DNA from: Microbacteriaceae bacterium
Lineage (GTDB): Bacteria > Actinomycetota > Actinomycetes > Actinomycetales > Microbacteriaceae
Assembly: GCA_004297935.1 (NCBI GenBank)
Contig: SCRE01000015.1
Coordinates: forward strand, 1-64,000
DNA: 64,000 nt
Reading direction: 5' to 3'
In this document: positions 1-6,226 of the stretch, in pieces
How the letters are laid out: each line of letters starts with the position of its first letter
Position numbering within the stretch: position 1 is the first letter of the stretch
Position numbers and translations under genes: made by a program
Notes under the pieces: generated by a model
What the model saw: only the letters and a program-made list of their open reading frames with translations
Database searches by the model: none
What the model was told of the DNA's origin: nothing

Positions 1-528
1 AACACCAGGGCCTCCGCTGCATGTCGGCACCCCGAGCCATTCTCGAGATGATCCACGAATCTGCACCGTGAGGCCCTGGGCCGCAAGACCAAATCAGAAC
101 CCCACACTCATAGGGTCTGACCGCTTCGCGTTTCACGACGCCCTGCAAGGTCGTGCAAGATTCGCACCCCCTTCAAGGGTGTCCACGGCGACGGACGACC
201 TCGAGGATGTCCACAGTATGGAGGCCCTGCGCGCGGGCGCGACCGGATCATTTTCGTGGACCCGCGAAAACGTTATGAGGGTACGCGTCTGATGCGTACC
301 TCGCGCGGTAGAACGACCATTTTAGGGACCTGCCTAATTTGTTCTGGGGGTACTCATTCAGCGAGTACCCCGGGCGGTGGAACGACCATTCTCGTGAGGC
401 CACGAAAATGGTCTGTTCACCTCAGCCGTGACCAGTGCGGACTCGGGATCAGGTGAGTCATTTGACTCACGTACATCACGATCGACGGTCTTCCGACTCG
501 CGCCGACGATGGGAGCGATCGAACTGCG
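1..528. other. Non-coding left flank of the mobile element
   Basis: I see no convincing gene here. Frames are short and none has a ribosome site or a recognisable protein. Positions 1-240 hold only weak inverted repeats, for example AGGGCCTC at 7-14 and GAGGCCCT at 70-77. From about 250 to 470 the sequence is dominated by close-packed hairpins, described separately. The block ends at the 3' end of the XRE regulator gene. A role as recombination, replication or transfer site is possible but unproven. Confidence 0.6.
251..470. repeat. Hairpin array with a 69-bp tandem repeat
   Basis: Five inverted repeats lie within 220 bases. TTTTCG/CGAAAA is at 251-270. GGTACGC/GCGTACC is at 280-300 with a 7-base loop. 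GGGGTACTC/GAGTACCCC is at 347-371, again with a 7-base loop. A 13-base arm pair with one mismatch is at 384-396 and 401-413. The palindrome GTGAGTCATTTGACTCAC is at 453-470. The second and third hairpins are each followed by nearly the same sequence (CGGTAGAACGACCATT at 306-321 and CGGTGGAACGACCATT at 375-390), so 277-345 and 346-414 are two copies of a 69-bp unit. No T-run follows the stems, so simple terminators are unlikely. Recombinase arm sites, an origin or a structured RNA are possible. Confidence 0.75.
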
Positions 529-1194
529 TTACTGTCCTGCTTCACGCACGTGCGCATTCTCCACCCAAGGATGCTCGGACGCCGTGTCGATCGGCTCCAG
601 GATGACGCGTCTGACAACCTCGCCAATGTCGCCGGTTGGACGGTTGTTCAAGAATCGGCCCGCACTTGAAGCGCTGTTAGCCTCCCATGATTCCCGTTTT
701 GACGACGCGAGGTCGGCCGCTTCGGCAGCGAGATCGATCGCAAGATAACTGTCGATCAACTCCCACAGCATCGAAACCGCTTGTATGTTGTTGGGATCGA
801 CTCCTTCATCGAGCAAGCCGGTGTCCCGCAGTTCGCGTAGGTGCGCGAGGCGAAGTTGCGCCTCCGTCACGTCGACGACGCTCTTCCGGAATCTCACTAA
901 GAGTTCCCGCGCGGTGCGATGATGCGCTTCGACCAACGCGAGCCACTCGATCTCACCGACCATTCCCTCGATGCTCACGCGGAAGATTCGCGCGAGCGCT
1001 CGAGCTTCTGTCAGGCGAATCGCGCGAGAACCGTTCTCAATCCTCGACAAGGTAGACGCGTTCATATATTCGATACCGCGCTGACGCATCTTGCGCACCA
1101 CGTCTGTCTGGGTTAGGCCCGCATCTTCGCGTAGCTGCTTTAGTCGCGACCCGTAGCGAGCGTCTTGTTCAGATGTCGTCCTGGGCTCATCCAT
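529..1194 (-). CDS. XRE-family helix-turn-helix regulator of the mobile element
   Basis: A 221-residue protein with a Cro/C1-type helix-turn-helix at about residues 14-70. The helices QTDVVRKMRQRG and NASTLSRIENG fit the fold (T and S at the recognition helix, then the typical RIENG). The remaining 150 residues show no family I can name and may serve in dimerisation or signal sensing. The ATG at 1194 has AGAGGA about eight bases upstream. It is transcribed away from the element operon that starts at 1302, the usual layout of a phage- or ICE-type repressor controlling both itself and the excision/integration genes. That role is inferred from position. Confidence 0.85.
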   Translation of the reverse strand: MDEPRTTSEQDARYGSRLKQLREDAGLTQTDVVRKMRQRGIEYMNASTLSRIENGSRAIRLTEARALARIFRVSIEGMVGEIEWLALVEAHHRTARELLVRFRKSVVDVTEAQLRLAHLRELRDTGLLDEGVDPNNIQAVSMLWELIDSYLAIDLAAEAADLASSKRESWEANSASSAGRFLNNRPTGDIGEVVRRVILEPIDTASEHPWVENAHVREAGQ

Positions 1195-1301
1195 CGAGCA
1201 ATCCTCTCACGAATCTGCAAGCGTCTGCATGCATAGTTGACAGTTGTCTAGACGCGTGCAATACTGCATGTGATTGCTTGCAAATGTGAAAGGAGCGAAA
1301 G
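1195..1301. promoter_or_regulatory. Divergent promoter/operator between regulator and element operon
   Basis: Rightward promoter candidate: TTGACA at 1237-1242, 17-base spacer, AATACT at 1260-1265, and a strong ribosome site AAAGGAG at 1289-1295 before the TTG start. Two similar dyads face each other: TGCAAGC...TGCATGCA at 1216-1233 and TGCATG...TGCTTGCA at 1265-1282, related as an imperfect inverted repeat. These flank the -35/-10 and are good candidates for XRE operator sites. Binding is inferred only. Confidence 0.55.
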
Positions 1302-1505
1302 TTGACTGAACCCAATCGACCAATCGTCGTCTTGATGACCTTGAGCGAGACGGCCGACGTGCTGCGCAAAACCGAGTCACAGTTGCGCTGGCAGATGCAT
1401 CAGGGCAACGCGCCCGCGTCCGCTCTGATCGGAGGCCGCCGCATGTTCCGTCGATCGGATGTCGACGCGTGGATTACCGCACAGTTCGAGAAGGAGGCGG
1501 TCTGA
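1302..1505 (+). CDS. AlpA/excisionase-like DNA-binding protein
   Basis: A 67-residue helix-turn-helix protein. The motif LSETADVLRKTESQLRWQMH followed by GGRRMFRRSDVDAWI is the MerR/AlpA-type winged helix seen in excisionases (helix17 family): the second helix pair reads the site and the 'R-RSDVD-W' wing closes the fold. It starts at TTG 1302 with AAAGGAG just upstream; no better start exists. It is the first gene of the element operon and its stop overlaps the next ATG by one base (TGATG). As an Xis-like factor it would direct the recombinases towards excision. Function is inferred from the fold, size and context. Confidence 0.75.
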   Translation: MTEPNRPIVVLMTLSETADVLRKTESQLRWQMHQGNAPASALIGGRRMFRRSDVDAWITAQFEKEAV

Positions 1506-1825
1506 TGGGGGGCACCGCAACCGAAGCTTTCGCCCCCGAGGGCGTCGCACCCGAAACAAGAAGCATCCGCGATCAGATTCGTGACTTCCTCGACTCCGCG
1601 GGATTGGTTCGCACCAATTCGTGGGTGCACCGGGTGTCTCGTGATTACGCGCGTCTGGCGATTCAGGGCACACCCGTCTGGCTATTCGTTGCGACTCGGC
1701 TCGCGTTGAACGCGCAGGAGCGTCGTCGCATCGCGCAAGACGAAGATCTTCGCTACGTGCTGACTTACGCGGACCCGACGGGCGAGACCGCGGTGCGACA
1801 CGTAATGAAGGACAGGCGTTTCTGA
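1505..1825 (+). CDS. Small protein of unknown function in the element operon
   Basis: A 106-residue soluble protein. I do not recognise the family. It is rich in charged residues with a probable helical start (about residues 20-50, IRDQIRDFLDSAGLV) and no membrane segment or signal. The start ATG overlaps the stop of the upstream Xis-like gene, and its own stop overlaps the next ATG, so translation is probably coupled. Its place between an excisionase-like and a winged-helix protein suggests a DNA-transaction or regulatory role, but nothing in the sequence proves that. Confidence 0.7.
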   Translation: MGGTATEAFAPEGVAPETRSIRDQIRDFLDSAGLVRTNSWVHRVSRDYARLAIQGTPVWLFVATRLALNAQERRRIAQDEDLRYVLTYADPTGETAVRHVMKDRRF

Positions 1826-2154
1826 TGGTCTCGACCGAATATTTGGGGAAGGTGCGCACTCGTGACCCGCTGTCGTCGTGGGAGGCTGCGAGCAAGCAGA
1901 CCACCCAACGTGTCGACCTGGTCAAGGTCACCATCCGGGCCCTGCTGGCTCAGTACGGGCCGATGACCGACGAAAGCCTCAACGACCATTACGAGGCCTA
2001 CCGGTTCATGCACGCGTCCGTGCCGAACGTGTCGGAACAGTCCGTGCGCACACGTCGGAAGGCGTTGCAGCTGGAAGGTCTTGTCCGTGACACGGGTCGG
2101 TTCGGTGTGACCCGACGCGGGAACAAAGCCGCTCTGTGGGAGGCCGCAGAGTGA
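1825..2154 (+). CDS. Winged-helix-like small protein in the element operon
   Basis: A 109-residue protein. Residues 32-95 look like a winged helix-turn-helix: helices around VKVTIRALLAQYGPMTDESL and SEQSVRTRRKALQLEGLV, then a short wing ending in RRGNKAALW. This pattern is common in small phage and ICE replication or control proteins, but I cannot assign a named family. The ATG at 1825 overlaps the previous stop (TGATG), and GGGAGG near the end of this gene serves as the ribosome site for the next one. Its target DNA is unknown. Confidence 0.65.
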   Translation: MVSTEYLGKVRTRDPLSSWEAASKQTTQRVDLVKVTIRALLAQYGPMTDESLNDHYEAYRFMHASVPNVSEQSVRTRRKALQLEGLVRDTGRFGVTRRGNKAALWEAAE

Positions 2155-2642
2155 ACGTAAATGAAGATGCCGTCAGTGCTACCAACACTGACGGCAAAGA
2201 GTCCCACCAAACAGAATCAATGAAAGGCATGACCGAAATGAACACTACAACCGTATCAGCACGGATGACGGAAGCCGAGAAGCAGGCCGACAAGGAAGCC
2301 TTCGCGGCACGCGACCTGCGCAAGCTCGAAGGTCTCGACGCGCCCGACTGGGCCTATGACTGCACTACGGAGAAGCACGAACTTGGTGCTCTGTTCACAT
2401 TCACGGGTGAGCGTGTCGAGGAGGAGATCGACGGCCTGGTTGGTTACGACGCAGAGGACCGCACCGTCGCGGCCTATCTGCAGCAGGACATTCTGATTTG
2501 CCCACCGATGCGGGAACGATTCAATGCACACGTTGTTCTCGCTACGGGGAATGACGTGGTGCTCCTGACGGCGCAGCAGGCTATCGATCTGTCGGGCGCG
2601 CTCGCCAAACTGTCTTATGTGCTCGACGAGGCGGCGTCCTGA
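2151..2642 (+). CDS. DUF6907-like small protein, element operon
   Basis: A 163-residue protein from GTG 2151, which overlaps the upstream stop and has GGGAGG about eight bases before it; ATG codons at 2220, 2229 and 2238 are weaker alternatives. The core (about residues 55-160) has DAPDWAYDCTTEKHELG, then a beta-rich middle and an end VVLLTAQQAIDLSGALAKL. The Trp...His start and the 'LT-QA--L---L' tail resemble the DUF6907 domain of actinobacterial mobile elements, an assignment I hold loosely. The next small protein has a similar tail, so the two may be related. A perfect hairpin lies within the first codons. Confidence 0.6.
   Translation: MNVNEDAVSATNTDGKESHQTESMKGMTEMNTTTVSARMTEAEKQADKEAFAARDLRKLEGLDAPDWAYDCTTEKHELGALFTFTGERVEEEIDGLVGYDAEDRTVAAYLQQDILICPPMRERFNAHVVLATGNDVVLLTAQQAIDLSGALAKLSYVLDEAAS
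2169..2195 (+). repeat. Perfect 10-bp hairpin in an early coding region
   Basis: GCCGTCAGTG at 2169-2178 and CACTGACGGC at 2186-2195 pair perfectly around a 7-base loop. The hairpin sits 18 bases after the GTG start chosen for the 163-residue protein and before three in-frame ATGs. No T-run follows. It could act as an operator, or as an RNA element that lowers translation from the upstream GTG. Confidence 0.7.
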
Positions 2643-2839
2643 TGCCGAAGATCAACACGGATCTCGGCATCTGGATCGAGCATGACACCACGAGTCTCTC
2701 AGGTGGCGCGTTCAAGGGTGGTGTCGTGAACATTTCCAGCAGGTTCGCGCACGACAAAATCACCATCCCCGCGGTGCAGTTCGACCAGTTCATCGACGAA
2801 CTGGCCCAGCTGCGCGACACGCTCAAGGAGGCAATCTGA
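2642..2839 (+). CDS. 65-residue protein, possible paralogue of the upstream gene product
   Basis: A small acidic protein of unknown function. It begins with a beta-strand-rich half (LGIWIEHDTTSLSGGAFKGG) and ends with an amphipathic helix, IPAVQFDQFIDELAQLRDTL, that resembles the C-terminal tail of the protein encoded just upstream. A shared fold (DUF6907-like) is possible. Both junctions are one-base overlaps (TGATG), with AAGGAGG ahead of the following start, so it is embedded in the coupled operon. I would not assign a function. Confidence 0.65.
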   Translation: MPKINTDLGIWIEHDTTSLSGGAFKGGVVNISSRFAHDKITIPAVQFDQFIDELAQLRDTLKEAI

Positions 2840-3177
2840 TGGCCAGTACACAGACCGACAGCTCGTCAGAAGCGAAAGCGCCGGCACGTAACTTGTGGGC
2901 ATCCGCACAACCGCCAGCACAAGCGGACGTGCGGCAATCAACCTTGTGGCGCGTGTTCATCAACTCGAAGACCGTCGACGGCGACCGCCGCTGCGTCGAG
3001 CAATTCGACATGTCAACCGCACTTCCCGGCTGGGGAGCGCTTGGCGAGATCCAACGTGGAATATGCGCTCGCGGATACACGCTCAACTCCGCGTGGGAAC
3101 TCGGTTCCGATCGCGGCTTCGTCGCGTGGGTCGGCATCGACGTCGACGAACTATTCGAGGCGGGTGAACAGGCGTGA
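2839..3177 (+). CDS. 112-residue hypothetical protein, element operon
   Basis: No family recognised. The first 30 residues are polar and probably disordered; residues 38-105 look folded, with VFINSKTVDGDRRCVEQFDM, a Trp-Gly pair and VAWVGIDVDELFEAG. There is no signal peptide or membrane segment. The ATG at 2839 overlaps the previous stop and is preceded by AAGGAGG; its end overlaps the GTG start of the first recombinase by four bases (GTGA). Close coupling to the recombinase suggests an accessory role in recombination or copy control, which is inference. Confidence 0.65.
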   Translation: MASTQTDSSSEAKAPARNLWASAQPPAQADVRQSTLWRVFINSKTVDGDRRCVEQFDMSTALPGWGALGEIQRGICARGYTLNSAWELGSDRGFVAWVGIDVDELFEAGEQA

Positions 3178-4070
3178 CGAACACCGCATTGAACGTCATC
3201 GAACGCACGAATCTGCCAGATCTTGACGAGTTCGGTCTGATGATGCGCGACTACCGCATGCACTTGCGTGCCCGAGGGTTGGCCGATGGCACTGTCAGGC
3301 AACGGCTCAACCACATATACAGCCTGCACGCGCACTTCCCGAACGTGCTTGCGGTGACGACGACGGATCTGGAAGGACACCTGTCGCAGCGTCGGCACAC
3401 GCTCAAACCGGAGACGCGCCGGTCGATCCGCAACTCGTGGCAACGGTTCTACGCGTGGGCGCACAAGACCGGCCTGATCGACGTGAACCCTGCCGCGGAT
3501 CTTGAACCCGTACGCCTGCCGCGCACGATGGCGCGCATCGCCGACGACACACTGGTGCTGCGCGGACTGGAAACAGCATCATTGCCGGAAAAGGCGATGG
3601 TGCTGCTGGGCAGACTCGCCGCGCTGCGCCTGTCGGAAATCACCACCCTGCACACCGATGATCGTGAAGGCGACGTGTTGCGGATCCTCGGCAAAGGCGA
3701 ACACGTCCGCATGGTGCCGATCAACGACGAACTCCTCGACGTGTTGGAACGCCTCGAGCACCTGCAAGGCGACGGATACTACTTCCGCGGTCGGTGGAAC
3801 GGCAGCATGCATCCGCAAGCGGTCAACAAGATCATCACTCGCGTGACCAGCTGCAACCCGCACAGTCTGCGTCACGCGGCCGCTACAGCCGCGTACGAGG
3901 GCACACACGATTTGCGCGCCGTTCAGGAAATGCTCGGGCACTCATCCCTGGCAACAACCGAACGCTACCTACATGTTCGTGCCGACCAGATCCGCGCCGC
4001 CGCACAAGCAACGTCGCTCGGACTGCACGCGAAACCAACAACCGCGATCGAACGGACGTTCCTCCCATGA
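3174..4070 (+). CDS. Tyrosine recombinase (XerC/D-like), first of a tandem pair
   Basis: A 298-residue site-specific recombinase. The N-terminal SAM-like core-binding domain (about 17-110) carries the 'W--FYAWAHKTGLI--NPA' signature, followed by a catalytic domain with all five expected residues: R152 (LRLSE), K174 (GKGEH), H230 and R233 (HSLRH), H256 (GHSS) and nucleophile Y265. It lacks the extra N-terminal arm-binding domain of lambda-type integrases, so it is closer to Xer/resolvase types. It starts at GTG 3174, overlapping the previous gene, and overlaps the second recombinase by four bases. Having two recombinases may reflect separate integration and dimer-resolution steps. Confidence 0.92.
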   Translation: MTNTALNVIERTNLPDLDEFGLMMRDYRMHLRARGLADGTVRQRLNHIYSLHAHFPNVLAVTTTDLEGHLSQRRHTLKPETRRSIRNSWQRFYAWAHKTGLIDVNPAADLEPVRLPRTMARIADDTLVLRGLETASLPEKAMVLLGRLAALRLSEITTLHTDDREGDVLRILGKGEHVRMVPINDELLDVLERLEHLQGDGYYFRGRWNGSMHPQAVNKIITRVTSCNPHSLRHAAATAAYEGTHDLRAVQEMLGHSSLATTERYLHVRADQIRAAAQATSLGLHAKPTTAIERTFLP

Positions 4071-5467
4071 GTGACATTTACCGTCGTTGCGGATGCCGCG
4101 ACGAGAACGGGAAAACGTTGGGCGTGAACTGTCCGAAGCTCGAGAACCCGAAGCACGGCAGTTGGGGGTTCGCCGTCTCCGCAGGCGTCCACCCGGGCAC
4201 CGGCAAACGGGTTCAGGTGCGGAAAATGGGTTACCCGACGAAGAAAGCCGCGCAGCAAGCACGCGCGAAAATCGTCAACCAGGTGGCGACCGGTCGGTTC
4301 AAAGCTGATGACAAGTACACGCTCGCAACCTATCTGCCGCAATGGCTTGAACGGCGCGTCAGCGACGGTCTGAGGGCGTCTACGGCGCGAATGTACACAC
4401 GGTACATCGAACAGGACATCGTGCCTGCAATCGGTCGTCTGAGGCTGTCAGAACTGCGCAGGACGCATGTCGACCGGTTCATTCAAAAGCTGCGCAAGGA
4501 CGGGCGCGGGGCGACGACGATCCGACGCATCCACGCAGTCCTCTCAAGCGCGCTGACCGCCGCCGAGAGGCTGGACCTGATCGACTACAACCCGGCGTCG
4601 AAGATCGCCCTGCCAGCACCGGCGAAGGCGAAGACGAAGATCTGGGAACCCGACCAGGTGCGCACCTTCCTCGACGCAGCCACACCGTGGCGACTGGGGC
4701 CCGTGTTCGAGCTCGCAGTGTTCAGTGGTCTACGCCGTGGGGAACTGGCCGGCCTGAAATGGGCTGACGTGGATCTGACGCGTCGTGAACTGATCGTGCG
4801 ACAACAACGCGTGCAGGTCGGCAAGAGCGTGCTCGAGGGGGCGATCAAAACGGATTCAGGGCAGGACAGGCGAGTGTCGCTCGGCAGCGAAGCGATCGGT
4901 GCGTTGATCGGTTGGAAACTGTTGCAGGACGGTGAGCGTGACGACTGGGGTGCTACGTATCAAGACGGTGGTTTCGTGTTCACGTATGAGGACGGTCGAC
5001 CGTTACGGCCTGCGCACATCTCACGCACGTTCGACACGATCGTGGAACGCTCGGGCCTGCCTCACATGCGGTTCCACGACCTCAGGCATGAGCACGCATC
5101 TCTGCTGCTCTCCGGTGGCGTCGACATTGCCATCGTGTCCAAACGACTCGGGCATTCGACGATCGCCGTCACGAGCGATCTGTACAGCCACCTGTTGACG
5201 GACGCGAACCGTGCAGCAGCGGACGCCGCAGAGTCAATGCTGCCCGCGAAAAGCCCGATTGCACACACAGTGCACACACGGGAGCAAAAAGGAACCCCGC
5301 AAGGCATCTCAGCTGAGGTACCTGCGGGGCTGAATCCCAGTCATAGCTTGAATGTGGCGGGTGAGGGATTCGAACCCCCGAAGTCGATGACAGCTGATTT
5401 ACAGTCAGATCCCTTTGGCCGCTTGGGTAACCCGCCGACGCGCTTTCGGCCACATGTGTTCACCTGA
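4067..5467 (+). CDS. Tyrosine recombinase integrase ending inside tRNA-Tyr
   Basis: A 466-residue phage/ICE-type integrase. The N-terminus has CxC...C (Cys8, Cys10, Cys22) and a basic arm-binding segment typical of actinobacterial integrases; a core-binding domain spans about 85-180. Catalytic residues are R223 (GLRRGE), K261, H337 and R340 (HDLRH), H363 (GHST) and Y373. ATG 4067 overlaps the upstream stop. The tail is unusual: residues 430-457 are encoded by the complement of the tRNA-Tyr gene (GEGFEPPKS...), so the integrated junction supplies the C-terminus. In the excised circle the tail would differ. It is the likely integrase for this element, with tRNA-Tyr as the target. Confidence 0.93.
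   Translation: MSDIYRRCGCRDENGKTLGVNCPKLENPKHGSWGFAVSAGVHPGTGKRVQVRKMGYPTKKAAQQARAKIVNQVATGRFKADDKYTLATYLPQWLERRVSDGLRASTARMYTRYIEQDIVPAIGRLRLSELRRTHVDRFIQKLRKDGRGATTIRRIHAVLSSALTAAERLDLIDYNPASKIALPAPAKAKTKIWEPDQVRTFLDAATPWRLGPVFELAVFSGLRRGELAGLKWADVDLTRRELIVRQQRVQVGKSVLEGAIKTDSGQDRRVSLGSEAIGALIGWKLLQDGERDDWGATYQDGGFVFTYEDGRPLRPAHISRTFDTIVERSGLPHMRFHDLRHEHASLLLSGGVDIAIVSKRLGHSTIAVTSDLYSHLLTDANRAAADAAESMLPAKSPIAHTVHTREQKGTPQGISAEVPAGLNPSHSLNVAGEGFEPPKSMTADLQSDPFGRLGNPPTRFRPHVFT
5286..5329 (-). terminator. Terminator for tRNA-Tyr inside the integrase gene
   Basis: On the minus strand CCCCGCAGG pairs with CCTTGCGGGG (arms at 5321-5329 and 5295-5304, apart from one bulged base), with the palindrome CTCAGCTGAG in the loop. 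TTCC and a run of five T follow (the A-run at 5286-5290 on the plus strand). It lies 25 bases beyond the tRNA 3' end, within integrase codons. If the att core is the tRNA 3' half, this terminator was brought in by the element. Confidence 0.7.
5355..5400. other. Candidate attachment core at the tRNA-Tyr 3' end
   Basis: Tyrosine integrases of actinobacterial elements usually recombine in the 3' half of a tRNA gene and keep it intact. Here the integrase ends across the tRNA and the element lies on its 3' side, which fits. The partner copy of the tRNA 3' end was not found between 1 and 5354, so the other junction should lie left of the window. The core limits given are approximate. Confidence 0.5.
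5355..5436 (-). tRNA. tRNA-Tyr (anticodon GTA)
   Basis: An 82-base type II tRNA. The acceptor stem GGCGGGT pairs with ACCCGCC, the anticodon loop CTGTAAA carries GTA, there is a long variable arm typical of bacterial tRNA-Tyr, and the T-arm GGGTTCGAATCCC is intact. CCA is not encoded. The gene is read leftwards, into the mobile element, and its 3' half is the probable attachment site. Confidence 0.96.
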
Positions 5468-5569
5468 CCGAAGGCGCTACACAAGGATACTCACCGCAGG
5501 TCATCTGGTGAAATCGAAGCATCGTCGGCCGACTCGCCGGCCACACCGGCGCTGGCTACACTGGCTGGC

Positions 5570-6058
5570 ATGGCAGATTCATCCTTTGACGTGGTCAGCA
5601 AGGTCGACAAGATGGAGGCGGACAACGCCGTCAACCAGGCCCGCAAAGAGGTCGAGCAGCGTTACGACTTCAAGAACATCGGCGCATCCGTCGAGTGGAG
5701 CGGCGACAAGATCCTGATGAAGGCGAACTCGGAGGAGCGCGTCAAGGCGATCCTCGACGTTCTGCAGTCGAAGTTCGTCAAGCGCGGCATCTCGCTGAAG
5801 AGCCTCGACCACGGGGAACCATTCGCCAGCGGCAAGGAGTTCCGCATCGAGGCCACCCTCAGGGAGGGCATCGAACAGGACCAGGCGAAGAAGATCGGCA
5901 AGGTCATCCGCGAAGAAGCGCCGAAGAGCGTCAAGAGCCAGATCCAGGGCGACGAACTGCGCGTGTCCTCGAAGAGTCGCGACGACCTGCAGGCCACCAT
6001 CGCGCTGCTCAAGGGCACGACGTTCGACATCGACCTGCAGTTCGTCAACTTCCGGTGA
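5570..6058 (+). CDS. yajQ: YajQ-family nucleotide-binding protein
   Basis: A 162-residue protein of the UPF0234/YajQ family; members bind cyclic di-GMP or other nucleotides and are otherwise poorly defined. The N-terminal [14 protein letters not shown], the middle KQ-like [12 protein letters not shown] and the end [10 protein letters not shown] are family signatures, and the length is normal. The -10-like TACACT at 5557-5562 is only seven bases from ATG 5570 and there is no ribosome site, so the mRNA is probably leaderless. It is the first host gene to the right of the element. Confidence 0.95.
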   Translation: MADSSFDVVSKVDKMEADNAVNQARKEVEQRYDFKNIGASVEWSGDKILMKANSEERVKAILDVLQSKFVKRGISLKSLDHGEPFASGKEFRIEATLREGIEQDQAKKIGKVIREEAPKSVKSQIQGDELRVSSKSRDDLQATIALLKGTTFDIDLQFVNFR

Positions 6059-6115
6059 CCATGGGTGTCATTGCCCTCGGCGATTGAGGAGCACCGCGAG
6101 GAACGAGCAGCGCGT

Positions 6116-6226
6116 CTCGAAATCCCCACCAGATCCGCTCACCAGATCTCGATACGCTCGCTGGCGCTCACTACTCGATCACCAGGAATGGGAGCACGCT
6201 ACTCGATCACCAGGGATCGGAGCGCG
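6116..6226. repeat. REP-like dispersed repeat, copy 1
   Basis: Contains the family core CGATACGCTCGCTGGCGCTC followed by ACTACTCGA, then two shortened copies of CTACTCGATCACCAGG at about 6171-6215. It fills the gap between convergent yajQ and the amine oxidase. The unit is an imperfect palindrome (GGTCTCGATACGC against GCTACTCGACC). Confidence 0.8.

Noticed and set aside
251..470. Integron-type recombination sites
   Set aside because: The hairpins lack the simple-site consensus and no integron integrase or cassette follows.
3794..4066. Upstream extension of the second recombinase
   Set aside because: It runs in another frame through the first recombinase; ATG 4067 begins the normal integrase N-terminus.
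1..5354. Second copy of the tRNA-Tyr 3' end as the left attachment site
   Set aside because: I looked for GATTCGAACCCC-like sequence on both strands and found none, so the left junction is not in the window.
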